Under the pieces are notes generated by a model. It did not search any database and was not told where the DNA came from. It saw only the letters and a program-made list of their open reading frames with translations. A DNA stretch of 15,377 bases, from assembly GCA_028708005.1 (NCBI GenBank), contig JAQVZV010000003.1, positions 1 to 15,377 of the forward strand, in the 5' to 3' direction. Each line of letters begins with the position of its first letter. Position 1 is the first letter of the stretch. Both the position numbers and the translations under genes were made by a program. The DNA is from Bacilli bacterium. GTDB taxonomy: Bacteria; Bacillota_I; Bacilli_A; RF39; UBA660. This document shows positions 6,140-13,322 of this stretch, piece after piece.

Positions 6140-6172
6140 TAAAACTTCTCATTTATTGCCATTATTCATTAG

Positions 6173-6201
6173 TAGAAAAAAAGTTAATTTTATAGTATAA
6201 T
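6173..6201 (+). promoter_or_regulatory. Sigma-A promoter of recU-ponA
   Basis: A perfect TATAAT (6196-6201) lies 17 bases after TAGAAA (6173-6178, 4 of 6 matches). The predicted start near 6208 is only about 9 bases from the recU ATG, so the AGGTGA ribosome site would be at the very 5' end of the mRNA. Confidence 0.6.
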
Positions 6202-6216
6202 TTAATAGGTGATTGA

Positions 6217-6780
6217 ATGAAATATACAAACTTAATTAAAAATCACACAGCAACAATAAATTATGCTAATAGAGGTATGGAACTAGAAAATGATTTAAAT
6301 TTAACAAATACCTATTATTTAGATAATGATATTGCAGTAATATATAAAAAGCCTACACCAATTAAAATTGTAAGAGTTGACTTTGATTATAAAAAGAGTG
6401 CTACTATTCGTGAAGCATATTTTAAAATGCCTTCAACTACTGATTATAACGGACTATATAAAGGGAAATATATTGACTTTGAAGCCAAAGAAATAAAAGG
6501 TCGTAAGTCTTTTCCACTTGCCAATATTAACAATCATCAAATCAAGCATATTAGAAATATACTAAAGCATGGGGGCATTGCCTTTATTATTGTTAAATTT
6601 TCTCTTTTAAATAAGATTTTTCTATTAAAAGGCGAAGATTTAATAACAATTATTGATACTAGCAAACTCAAGTCTATTCCATTGTCAACATTTGAAAGCA
6701 AAGGCTATCTAATAAAAGAAGCATACATGCCAAGACTTGATTATATAAAAATTATTGATCGTATATATTTAGGAGGATAA
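6217..6780 (+). CDS. recU: Holliday junction resolvase RecU
   Basis: RecU cleaves Holliday junctions during recombination and chromosome segregation in Firmicutes, and in Bacillus it also modulates RecA. The 187-residue protein contains NRGMELENDLN (18-28), KKPTPIKIVRVD (44-55) and STTDYNGLYKGKYIDFEAKE (73-92). The metal-binding catalytic residues D76, E89 and K91 have the same spacing as in B. subtilis, and the C-terminal PRLDYIKIID motif is present. It is slightly shorter than the Bacillus protein because the N-terminal arm is reduced. The start is ATG 6217 with AGGTGA upstream. It is followed by ponA after 3 bases, the conserved recU-ponA operon. Confidence 0.96.
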   Translation: MKYTNLIKNHTATINYANRGMELENDLNLTNTYYLDNDIAVIYKKPTPIKIVRVDFDYKKSATIREAYFKMPSTTDYNGLYKGKYIDFEAKEIKGRKSFPLANINNHQIKHIRNILKHGGIAFIIVKFSLLNKIFLLKGEDLITIIDTSKLKSIPLSTFESKGYLIKEAYMPRLDYIKIIDRIYLGG

Positions 6781-6783
6781 AAG

Positions 6784-9726
6784 ATGAAAAAAACATTAGC
6801 CCATTTTTTTAAAGACAAATGGAATATAGCAATTGTTATTTTGGTATTACTTGTAATCATATTAGGATCAATTTTAATAGGATTTGTTAAAATAATGACT
6901 GTTATTACTCTCGTTATAGTATTAGGATTAGTAGTAAAATATGGAGGTTCGTTAATTATGGCAAAGAAAAAGAGTAAGGGTAAGAAAAATGTGAAAAGCA
7001 ACAATAAAAAAGGCTGGAAAAAGGTTGTTAGTTCTCTTATTATAGTCTTTCTTTGTCTAGCCATTGTAGGTATTATAGGTGGTATAGGCTTTATAGGATA
7101 TGTAGTTTCTAATGCCCCTGAATTTGACAAACAGAAATTATATTACAAAGAAGCAAGCATTTTATATGATAGCGAAGGAAAAGAAATTACACGAATGGGA
7201 ATTGAGATGCGCGATAAAGTGACCTTTGATGAGATACCACAAGTTTTCATTGATGCTATTATAGCTACCGAAGACTCTAGGTATTTTGAACATAACGGTT
7301 TTGACTTGCCTCGTTTTTTAGTTGCCTTTAAAGGTCAAGCTCTAGGAAACAGTGGTGCCGGTGGTGCATCAACTATTTCAATGCAAGTTGTTAAAAATAA
7401 TTTTACCTCTGCTACTCAAACAATAACAAGAAAATTAGCAGATATATATTTAGCCATCTTTAAATTAGAGAAGATGTATACTAAAGAACAGATTCTAGAA
7501 TTCTATGTAAACAATATTCATTTAGGAGTAAACAATACTTTAGGTATTGCAGAAGCTTCACGCGGACTATTCGGCAAAGAGATTAGTGATATTAATTTAT
7601 CAGAAGCAGCTCTCTTAGCAGGGATGTTTCAAGCTCCTGGAGCTTATAGTCCTCGCCTATATCCCGAAAAGGCAGCTGCTAGACGAAGCACCGTTCTCTA
7701 CTTAATGGAACGTCATGGCTATATAACTAGTGAGGAAAGGAAAATTGCTAATAATATTCCAATTGAATCTATGCTTGTTGATAGTGTTATTACAGGGCAC
7801 CCATATCAATTCTACATTGACTACGTAGCTCGTGAAGTATTTAAGAAAACCGAGTATGATCCTATGGTAGTTCCAATGAAAATATATACTAATTTAAACA
7901 CCAAAAAACAAGATCATATAAATAAAATCTTAAATGGCGAAACGTTTACTTTTGAAAATGATTTAGTTCAAGCCGCGATAGCAGTTACCGATGTAAAAAC
8001 AGGAGCTGTTATAGCCCTTGGAGGAGGACGTAATCGTACTGGAAAAAAACTATTCAACCTCGCAACCGATTCTAAACGGCAAATTGGTTCGACAGCTAAA
8101 CCTATATTCGACTATGGCCCTGCTATGGAATACAATAATTTTTCTACATACACCCCTTTAGTCGATGATGTATATGGTTATTCAAGCGGTCAAAATGTTA
8201 ATAACTGGGATTATAAATATCAAGGGATGATAACAATGAGAAATGCTTTAGCAAGGTCACGTAACATTCCAGCATTAAAAACATTTCAACAATTAGATAA
8301 TAAAATGATTCTTGAATTTGCAAAGTCATTAGGAATAACTCCCGAAATTGAAAATGGGATTATTCATGAAGCTCACGCCCTTGGGGCATTTAATGGCGTG
8401 TCACCACTTGAATTGGCAACTGCTTATGCAGCCTTCGGCAATGGCGGATATTATATCAAACCACATGCTGTTAATAAAATTGAGTTTATGGATACAAACG
8501 AAGTTGTAAAATACAAGCCCGAAAAAGTTAGAGTTATGTCTGAAGCAACCGCTTATATGATTACTGATGTTTTAAAATATGCAGTCGACAGTGGAAATGT
8601 TAGTGGGAGAATAAACGGCATTGCCATCGCTGGGAAATCAGGGACTACAAGCTTCGATGATGAAACAAAAAAACGGAATAAATTACCATATAACGCTGTA
8701 AACGATTTATGGAACGTGGGATATTCACCTGACTATACTGTCAGTTTATGGTACGGGTACGAAAAAATTAATTCAACCTATTATAGTAAAATGAATCCTA
8801 CCGGTGGTATTAAAAATAAGTTGTTTTTAGCCGTTGCCAAAGGTATCTTTGAGAAGAGCGGAAAAACATTTCCAATACCAAATAGCGTTGTAAGGGTTAA
8901 GGTTGAAAGCGAAACGATTCCTGCTATGCTACCAAGTCCTTATACACCAAGCAATATGATTACAACGGAATACTTTAGAAAAGGAACGGAGCCAACTGAA
9001 GTATCTCCTCGTTTCAATACACTTCCGAATGTAAGCGGACTAGACGTTTCTAAAGATAACACAAATGTAAAATTAACTTGGGATCCTGTCAGCGCTCCAA
9101 ATATGATAACAGAAGAATATCTAAAAACGATAGCTGCTCAAAAGACAAAATACTTAGATATTAGGGAAAAGAAAGATTCAACCCTCTTAGGAGCACTCGG
9201 ATATAATGTATATCTAAAGAAAGAAACTGGCGAATTATCACTATTAGGTTGGACAGCTAACACCGACTATACCCATACACCAACTACAACTGGTTCTCTA
9301 ACCTATGTTGTAAAAACATGCTACTCTATCTTTAAGAATAGCGAAAGTACCGGTGCAACAATAACATTAAGTAATAGTCCTTACATTGCACTTCCAATGG
9401 CTAACCTATCAACAAATGTCATTGACGGCATAACTTATACAGACTCTGGGAAAACCACCACTGTTATAAAAGGAACTAATTATATTGATGCTGGTTTTAA
9501 AGTATTGATAGATGCCGAGGATGTTACAAATTCAGATAAAACCACCGCTGTTATAACAGTAACAAATATGATAACAGGGACAAAAACAACGGCCACAAAA
9601 ATAAGTGATGTTATAATTGATACATCAACAGAAGGGATAACTTATAAAATAAATTACGAAATTACCTATGATGGCAAAATTGTTGATCCCCTTCTCGAAC
9701 GGATGGTATCAATTGTTAATCCATAA
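6784..9726 (+). CDS. ponA: Class A penicillin-binding protein (PBP1, glycosyltransferase/transpeptidase)
   Basis: This bifunctional enzyme polymerises lipid II glycan and cross-links peptides outside the membrane. Domain order in 980 residues: two N-terminal membrane helices (about 14-33 and 36-52), a Lys-rich cytoplasmic loop (60-80), the usual anchor helix (about 82-108), a GT51 domain with E163-D164 in ATEDSRYFEHNGFD, GGASTISMQ (193-201) and the KLEKMYTKEQILEFYVN region, then a transpeptidase with STAK (436-439), SRN (492-494) and KSG (618-620, in place of the common KTG). A fibronectin-III-like domain (about 745-865) and an Ig-like tail (about 868-978) follow. The first helix pair is unusual. 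An internal ATG 6958 with GGAGG (6943-6947) could start a standard single-anchor form. The main start has AGGAGG at 6771-6776. GpsB is a likely partner. Confidence 0.96.
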   Translation: MKKTLAHFFKDKWNIAIVILVLLVIILGSILIGFVKIMTVITLVIVLGLVVKYGGSLIMAKKKSKGKKNVKSNNKKGWKKVVSSLIIVFLCLAIVGIIGGIGFIGYVVSNAPEFDKQKLYYKEASILYDSEGKEITRMGIEMRDKVTFDEIPQVFIDAIIATEDSRYFEHNGFDLPRFLVAFKGQALGNSGAGGASTISMQVVKNNFTSATQTITRKLADIYLAIFKLEKMYTKEQILEFYVNNIHLGVNNTLGIAEASRGLFGKEISDINLSEAALLAGMFQAPGAYSPRLYPEKAAARRSTVLYLMERHGYITSEERKIANNIPIESMLVDSVITGHPYQFYIDYVAREVFKKTEYDPMVVPMKIYTNLNTKKQDHINKILNGETFTFENDLVQAAIAVTDVKTGAVIALGGGRNRTGKKLFNLATDSKRQIGSTAKPIFDYGPAMEYNNFSTYTPLVDDVYGYSSGQNVNNWDYKYQGMITMRNALARSRNIPALKTFQQLDNKMILEFAKSLGITPEIENGIIHEAHALGAFNGVSPLELATAYAAFGNGGYYIKPHAVNKIEFMDTNEVVKYKPEKVRVMSEATAYMITDVLKYAVDSGNVSGRINGIAIAGKSGTTSFDDETKKRNKLPYNAVNDLWNVGYSPDYTVSLWYGYEKINSTYYSKMNPTGGIKNKLFLAVAKGIFEKSGKTFPIPNSVVRVKVESETIPAMLPSPYTPSNMITTEYFRKGTEPTEVSPRFNTLPNVSGLDVSKDNTNVKLTWDPVSAPNMITEEYLKTIAAQKTKYLDIREKKDSTLLGALGYNVYLKKETGELSLLGWTANTDYTHTPTTTGSLTYVVKTCYSIFKNSESTGATITLSNSPYIALPMANLSTNVIDGITYTDSGKTTTVIKGTNYIDAGFKVLIDAEDVTNSDKTTAVITVTNMITGTKTTATKISDVIIDTSTEGITYKINYEITYDGKIVDPLLERMVSIVNP
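9451..9556 (+). repeat. Short direct repeat inside the ponA tail
   Basis: A 19-base unit beginning AAAACCACC occurs at 9451-9469 and again at 9538-9556 with one mismatch, 87 bases (29 codons) apart and in the same frame, encoding KTTTVI and KTTAVI. It may reflect a small internal duplication in the Ig-like tail. Confidence 0.5.
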
Positions 9727-9755
9727 AAAAGCACTTCAAATGAAGTGCTTTTTTT
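9725..9755. terminator. Bidirectional terminator shared by ponA and nth
   Basis: GCACTTC (9731-9737) pairs with GAAGTGC (9742-9748) around an AAAT loop. A6 lies before and T7 after, so both strands read a hairpin plus T run. The nth stop codon (9736-9738) is inside the hairpin, and the ponA stop (9724-9726) touches its A run. Confidence 0.9.
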
Positions 9756-10368
9756 CATATTTACATATCTTTTTTAATTTACAATTTATGCAACGAGGTT
9801 TTTTCGCCATACAATAATATCTTCCAAATAATACTAATTGAAGATGAGCTTTAGCTAATGAATTATCATCGATTAACCTGCTTAACGTTTTCTCTATCTG
9901 CAAAGTATTATCTTGTTTACTTACTAACCCTAATCTCTTGGAAACCCTAGCAACATGCGTATCAACTGCTATATATGGCTTATTAAATAAAACAGCCAAC
10001 ACTACATTTGCTGTTTTCCGGCCTACTCCACTTAAGCTTTCTAAACTAGCCCTATCATCTGGAACCGCGCCATCATACTTATCAATCAATTCAGACGCTA
10101 AATGTTTGACAAATAACGCTTTCTTATTATACATGCCTAACGGTTTTAAAAGAGCGCGTAAATCATTAATAGGAGCCTCTTTTAAAGCCGTTAAGGAAGG
10201 ATATTTATTAAATAAAACGGAAGTAACCTTATTTACTTTCTTATCAGTTGTTTGAGCACTAAGGACAACCGCTATTAATAACCCATAATCATTATTATAT
10301 ACTAATTCACATTTTGGATCAGGAAATAACTCATTAAGATATTTAATAATATATTCTATACTATTCAT
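9736..10368 (-). CDS. nth: Endonuclease III (DNA glycosylase/AP lyase)
   Basis: Nth removes oxidised pyrimidines and cuts the abasic site in base-excision repair. The 210-residue protein has the helix-hairpin-helix LSGVGRKTANVVL (112-124) with catalytic K118, the catalytic D136 in VDTHVARVSKRLGL, and the C-terminal iron-sulfur cluster C186-x6-C193-x2-C196-x5-C202, all intact. The start is ATG 10368, overlapping the last 8 bases of dnaD with AGAGG just upstream (10373-10377), which implies translational coupling. In Bacillus, nth also follows dnaD and converges on recU-ponA. The small gene ypoC found there is absent. Confidence 0.97.
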   Translation of the reverse strand: MNSIEYIIKYLNELFPDPKCELVYNNDYGLLIAVVLSAQTTDKKVNKVTSVLFNKYPSLTALKEAPINDLRALLKPLGMYNKKALFVKHLASELIDKYDGAVPDDRASLESLSGVGRKTANVVLAVLFNKPYIAVDTHVARVSKRLGLVSKQDNTLQIEKTLSRLIDDNSLAKAHLQLVLFGRYYCMAKKPRCINCKLKKICKYEKKHFI

Positions 10369-11002
10369 GATCCTCTAGCCAGTTATAATCGGGAATCTCG
10401 ATTTTTTCCCTTTTAGCTTTTGTAAACCTTTCTTTTTCTTTACGTACCTCAGTCACGCTTTTAATTCCCTTTTTATTCCATTCATATAAAATGCGATCAA
10501 TGTATCTTAAATTACTAGCACCATTATAAACCGCTTCTCTTAACGCTTCAATAATAACTTCTTCTTGATAATTAGACTCGAGCCAACCAGTTATTATCTC
10601 ATACTCCATTGATGATAAAGTACGGCCAAATTCGCTTTCAAATACTTCAAAAATATTTGTTTCCTTTTCACTTTTCACTCCTATAATAGCTAAAGCTAAT
10701 TTACTATATAAATTATCAATAGAAACATGTTCCTCCATTATACCATCTTCATTTTTAACTACTTTTATTTCCAACAAGCCTTTTTCTTGAATATTATTTA
10801 AGATCAATAATACATCTTGTTCAGAAATATTTAAATAATCAGCTATTTTGGCATAATCTATTAAAGAATCACTCTCCATCAAAATACCCATTATAAGAAG
10901 TTCTTTCTCATCCATTTTCAAAGATTTATAGTTTTTGGCAAGATAAAGAGGAATATGAATACTTCTTTCTTTCATAACTTCAATTAATTTTTCGATATTC
11001 AT
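10361..11002 (-). CDS. dnaD: DNA replication initiation protein DnaD
   Basis: DnaD helps remodel DNA at the origin and load the helicase with DnaB and DnaI in low-GC Firmicutes. The protein has an N-terminal winged-helix domain (about 5-95; includes DYAKIADYLNISEQDVLLILNNIQEKGLL) and the C-terminal DnaB/DnaD domain (about 115-190) ending in the YxxxIL-EW motif seen as LRYIDRILYEW. I chose ATG 11002 (213 residues) because AGGTG (11009-11013) lies 6 bases upstream. Starts at 11008 or 11011 would fall on the ribosome site. It follows the unknown anchored protein after a 26-base gap and overlaps nth. Confidence 0.94.
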   Translation of the reverse strand: MNIEKLIEVMKERSIHIPLYLAKNYKSLKMDEKELLIMGILMESDSLIDYAKIADYLNISEQDVLLILNNIQEKGLLEIKVVKNEDGIMEEHVSIDNLYSKLALAIIGVKSEKETNIFEVFESEFGRTLSSMEYEIITGWLESNYQEEVIIEALREAVYNGASNLRYIDRILYEWNKKGIKSVTEVRKEKERFTKAKREKIEIPDYNWLEDHE

Positions 11003-11028
11003 AACCATCACCTAAGGATATTATATCA

Positions 11029-11646
11029 TCATTCATTATTGATAACAATAATATCATAATCTTCCTCACCCAATTTAACAATTATCAATTCATCTTCGCT
11101 TATTTGATAAGCTCCAACTGATTGACTATAAATATCTTCCAAATTTTTTTTGGATAAAGGATTCTTATAATAATAAAAAACAACCTCATTATAATCATAA
11201 ACTGTCAAATTAGATACTTTAGGATTATAAAAATAAACAAACTGACATCCACTAATATTATAATTACCACCTGTATAAACACACATATTAGTGCCTTTAT
11301 AACCTATATAAATCAAGCCATCTACCCGTCTATAATAAACATCATCAATTTCGTAATCATCTTCTAATATTATTTTCTTATCATGTTCGATCTCAATTAA
11401 ATCAGGTTTCAACATTATCACATTTAAATGACGATAATCAAACTTACTTAGGTTATCAATATTCCCTTTATCTAAAACCAATAATGTGGATTCATCTTCG
11501 CCTACAACAAGTAACATATGCTGATTAATGAATACAATTCCAATTTCATCATCTAATTTTAATTTGATTTTTTTAATACCTAAACTACTGGAAAAAAACA
11601 TTCCTAGAGAAAAAAGAATTACTACCACTAGCCATATCTTGCGCAT
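11029..11646 (-). CDS. Unrecognised N-terminally anchored protein
   Basis: This 205-residue protein has one N-terminal membrane helix (about 4-23), best read as an uncleaved anchor since no lipobox or clear signal-peptidase site is visible. The remainder is acidic and beta-rich, with regular short strands such as VYYRRVDGLIYIGYKG and NEVVFYYYKNPLSKKNL. I do not recognise a family. The end (NPLSKKNLEDI, then an AYQISED and DELIIVKLGEEDYDIIVI pattern) is faintly like the last strands of ComEC-type metallo-beta-lactamase domains, but no HxHxDH metal motif is present. ATG 11646 is preceded by GAGGTG (11655-11660). It is the first gene of an apparent operon with dnaD and nth. The coding call is strong and the function unknown. 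Confidence 0.8.
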   Translation of the reverse strand: MRKIWLVVVILFSLGMFFSSSLGIKKIKLKLDDEIGIVFINQHMLLVVGEDESTLLVLDKGNIDNLSKFDYRHLNVIMLKPDLIEIEHDKKIILEDDYEIDDVYYRRVDGLIYIGYKGTNMCVYTGGNYNISGCQFVYFYNPKVSNLTVYDYNEVVFYYYKNPLSKKNLEDIYSQSVGAYQISEDELIIVKLGEEDYDIIVINNE

Positions 11647-11677
11647 AAAAAATACACCTCACTTAAGAGTATGTATT
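11645..11677 (-). promoter_or_regulatory. Leader hairpin enclosing the ribosome site of the unknown gene
   Basis: On the minus strand AAATACA pairs with TGTATTT across a 15-base loop that contains the GAGGTG ribosome site. TTTTT follows directly before the ATG. It could be a weak terminator of cca or a structure that hides the ribosome site. The stem is all A-T except one pair, so it may be marginal. Confidence 0.3.
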
Positions 11678-11692
11678 TATCTAATTAATTTA

Positions 11693-12793
11693 TCACTGAT
11701 ATTGCTTTAAATGAGAACTAATGTATTCACAAATATCACTTTGACTATTTTTTAATGTCCCGTTGGTAATTTCTTTTTCTAATAACTGATAAATATCTTT
11801 TATCCAATAACTAGGCTTAATATTTAACCTTTTACAAATTTGATCAACATCTAATTTAATGTCACTACGGGCTTTTATTGGTAAAGATGCATATCTTTTG
11901 GTTAAATTCTTTTTATCTAGTTCCTTTATAGATGCAACAATAATCATAATATAAAGACCGTATTTGTATAAACTATAATTATCAATATTTGGTTCTTCTA
12001 AAGCTTCCTTAATCTTCGTAATGGCATCCCTTTCCACATTACTAAAAGGATATATATCTAAAACATCTAATTGAGCCCAAATACCTAAAATATCATCAAC
12101 TATTTTCAGATTAGATAAATTAGTTAATTCTAATGATTTGTCAAGTCCTAACGATTTTAGCAAAGATACTCCATATATAGCATTAGGATTTGATAATATT
12201 TTAGTTAATTCTTCTTTTTTTCTAACATAAGATAGGTTCTTTAGAAGATTTTTATTATCAATTATAGCTTGTTTTACGTCATCACTTAGTTCAAAATTAA
12301 GTGACGTTGCAAAACGAACAGCTCTTAAGATTCGCAAGACATCTTCTTTAAATCTAATTTTAGGATTACCAACTGTTTTAATTATTTTTTGTTCTAAATC
12401 ACTTTTAGCATTAAGCAAATCAATAACTTCACCTTTACTATTCATACATAAAGTATTAATCGTAAAATCACGTCGTTTAAGATCCTCGATTAAACTATCT
12501 ACGTATTCAATTTGCGAAGGTCGACGATAATCATCATATTTAAGATCCTTACGGTAAGTTGTTATTTCATATCTGGTTTTCTTATATATAAGGGTGACTG
12601 CTCCATATGTTTCAGTTGGAACAATAGCCCCTTTAAAGATTAAACTTAACTCCTTGGGTGTTGCATTGGTACATACATCAATATCAAGACTAGTTTGACC
12701 TAAACAATAATCCCTTACAAAACCCCCAACAATATAAGCTTCATAACCATGTTTTTCTATTTCTTTTAATATTTCTAAAGCATTCTTCTGCAT
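11693..12793 (-). CDS. cca: CCA tRNA nucleotidyltransferase (class II)
   Basis: This enzyme adds or repairs the 3' CCA end of tRNAs using CTP and ATP without a template. Motifs in order: GGFVRD (23-28), the metal-binding DIDV (D37, D39), RRDFTIN in the head/neck region, and RFKEDVLRILRAVRFA. The C-terminal part is helical and the protein has no HD domain. I chose ATG 12793 (366 residues): a GGTGA ribosome site lies 5 bases upstream and a TATAAT at 12810-12815 predicts transcription starting near 12803. Upstream in-frame starts at 12805 and 12808 would therefore be outside or at the edge of the mRNA. The Bacillus protein is somewhat longer (about 397). Confidence 0.95.
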   Translation of the reverse strand: MQKNALEILKEIEKHGYEAYIVGGFVRDYCLGQTSLDIDVCTNATPKELSLIFKGAIVPTETYGAVTLIYKKTRYEITTYRKDLKYDDYRRPSQIEYVDSLIEDLKRRDFTINTLCMNSKGEVIDLLNAKSDLEQKIIKTVGNPKIRFKEDVLRILRAVRFATSLNFELSDDVKQAIIDNKNLLKNLSYVRKKEELTKILSNPNAIYGVSLLKSLGLDKSLELTNLSNLKIVDDILGIWAQLDVLDIYPFSNVERDAITKIKEALEEPNIDNYSLYKYGLYIMIIVASIKELDKKNLTKRYASLPIKARSDIKLDVDQICKRLNIKPSYWIKDIYQLLEKEITNGTLKNSQSDICEYISSHLKQYQ

Positions 12794-12809
12794 ATATTTC
12801 ACCATCAAT

Positions 12810-12838
12810 ATTATACGACATAAAAATAAAAAGATAAA
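12810..12838 (-). promoter_or_regulatory. Sigma-A promoter of cca
   Basis: On the minus strand a perfect TATAAT (12810-12815) lies 17 bases after TTTATC (12833-12838, 3 of 6 matches). The -35 overlaps the T-rich end of the hup terminator. The predicted leader is about 10 bases. Confidence 0.55.
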
Positions 12839-12852
12839 GCATTTGCTTTACC
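12825..12852 (-). terminator. Intrinsic terminator of hup
   Basis: On the minus strand GGTAAAGC pairs with GCTTTATC (8 bp, one G-T wobble, AAAT loop), followed by TTTTTATTTTT. It lies 10 bases after the hup stop codon. Confidence 0.8.
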
Positions 12853-12861
12853 TCTTATACA

Positions 12862-13134
12862 TTAGTTAATTGCTTCTTTTAATTTGCTTCCAGCTTTGAA
12901 AGATGCAACTACTCTTGCAGGTATCTTAACTTCTGCTCCTGTTTGAGGATTACGACCCATACGAGCTGGTCTCTTCTTAGCATCGAAAGTTCCAAAACCT
13001 ACTAATGTAACTTTCTTCCCTTTCTTTAGAGCTCCTGTTACAGCTGCTTGAAATGCATCTAATGCACGAGCTGCATCTGTTTTTGTAAGTTCAGCTTTAG
13101 TAGCTATAACTTCAACCAATTCTGCTTTTGTCAT
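12862..13134 (-). CDS. hup: DNA-binding protein HU
   Basis: HU is the abundant histone-like dimer that bends and compacts the nucleoid. The 90-residue protein is a full-length family member: helices with MTKAELVEVIATKAELTKTDA, the GFGTFDAKKRPARMGRNPQTGAEV arm bearing the DNA-intercalating Pro in RNPQTG, and the SFKAGSKLKEAIN end. The start is ATG 13134 behind GGGAGGT (about 8-base spacing). It has its own extended -10 promoter and strong terminator, so it is probably monocistronic and highly expressed. The position after spoIVA is as in Bacillus (hbs). Confidence 0.97.
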   Translation of the reverse strand: MTKAELVEVIATKAELTKTDAARALDAFQAAVTGALKKGKKVTLVGFGTFDAKKRPARMGRNPQTGAEVKIPARVVASFKAGSKLKEAIN

Positions 13135-13165
13135 TCAAAATTACCTCCCACACGTAATTATTTGT

Positions 13166-13183
13166 TAAGCAATAGTATGCTTA
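13166..13183 (-). promoter_or_regulatory. Leader hairpin of hup
   Basis: TAAGCA (13166-13171) and TGCTTA (13178-13183) form a perfect 6-bp stem with a 6-base loop in the predicted hup leader, near its 5' end. A 5' stem of this kind often protects abundant mRNAs. That role is inferred here. Confidence 0.45.
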
Positions 13184-13190
13184 CATATAT

Positions 13191-13219
13191 AAAATATCAT
13201 GTTTTATTAACAAATGCAA
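13191..13219 (-). promoter_or_regulatory. Sigma-A promoter of hup
   Basis: On the minus strand TTGCAT (13214-13219), 17 bases, then TATTTT (13191-13196) preceded by TGA, giving an extended -10. The leader would be about 50 bases. Confidence 0.65.
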
Positions 13220-13295
13220 TAGTTTGATAACAATTTCCTCATATATACCACTATATTTATAACTATTCTTTAGTACAGCAAAATTACTTTTTAAT

Positions 13296-13322
13296 AAAAA
13301 ACTATCGTCTATAAAACGATAG
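13296..13322 (-). terminator. Intrinsic terminator of spoIVA
   Basis: On the minus strand CTATCGT pairs with ACGATAG (13316-13322 and 13302-13308), with a 7-base loop that contains the spoIVA stop codon (13309-13311). TTTTTT follows (13296-13301). Confidence 0.88.

Noticed and set aside
5960..6142. 60-codon plus-strand ORF in the gpsB-recU intergenic region
   Set aside because: It has no ribosome site, an odd His/Tyr/Phe-rich composition, and runs antisense to the minus-strand 28-codon ORF and to promoter sequences.
6741..7130. Minus-strand ORF antisense to the start of ponA
   Set aside because: Its Ile/Thr/Phe-rich sequence mirrors the ponA membrane helices; no start signal.
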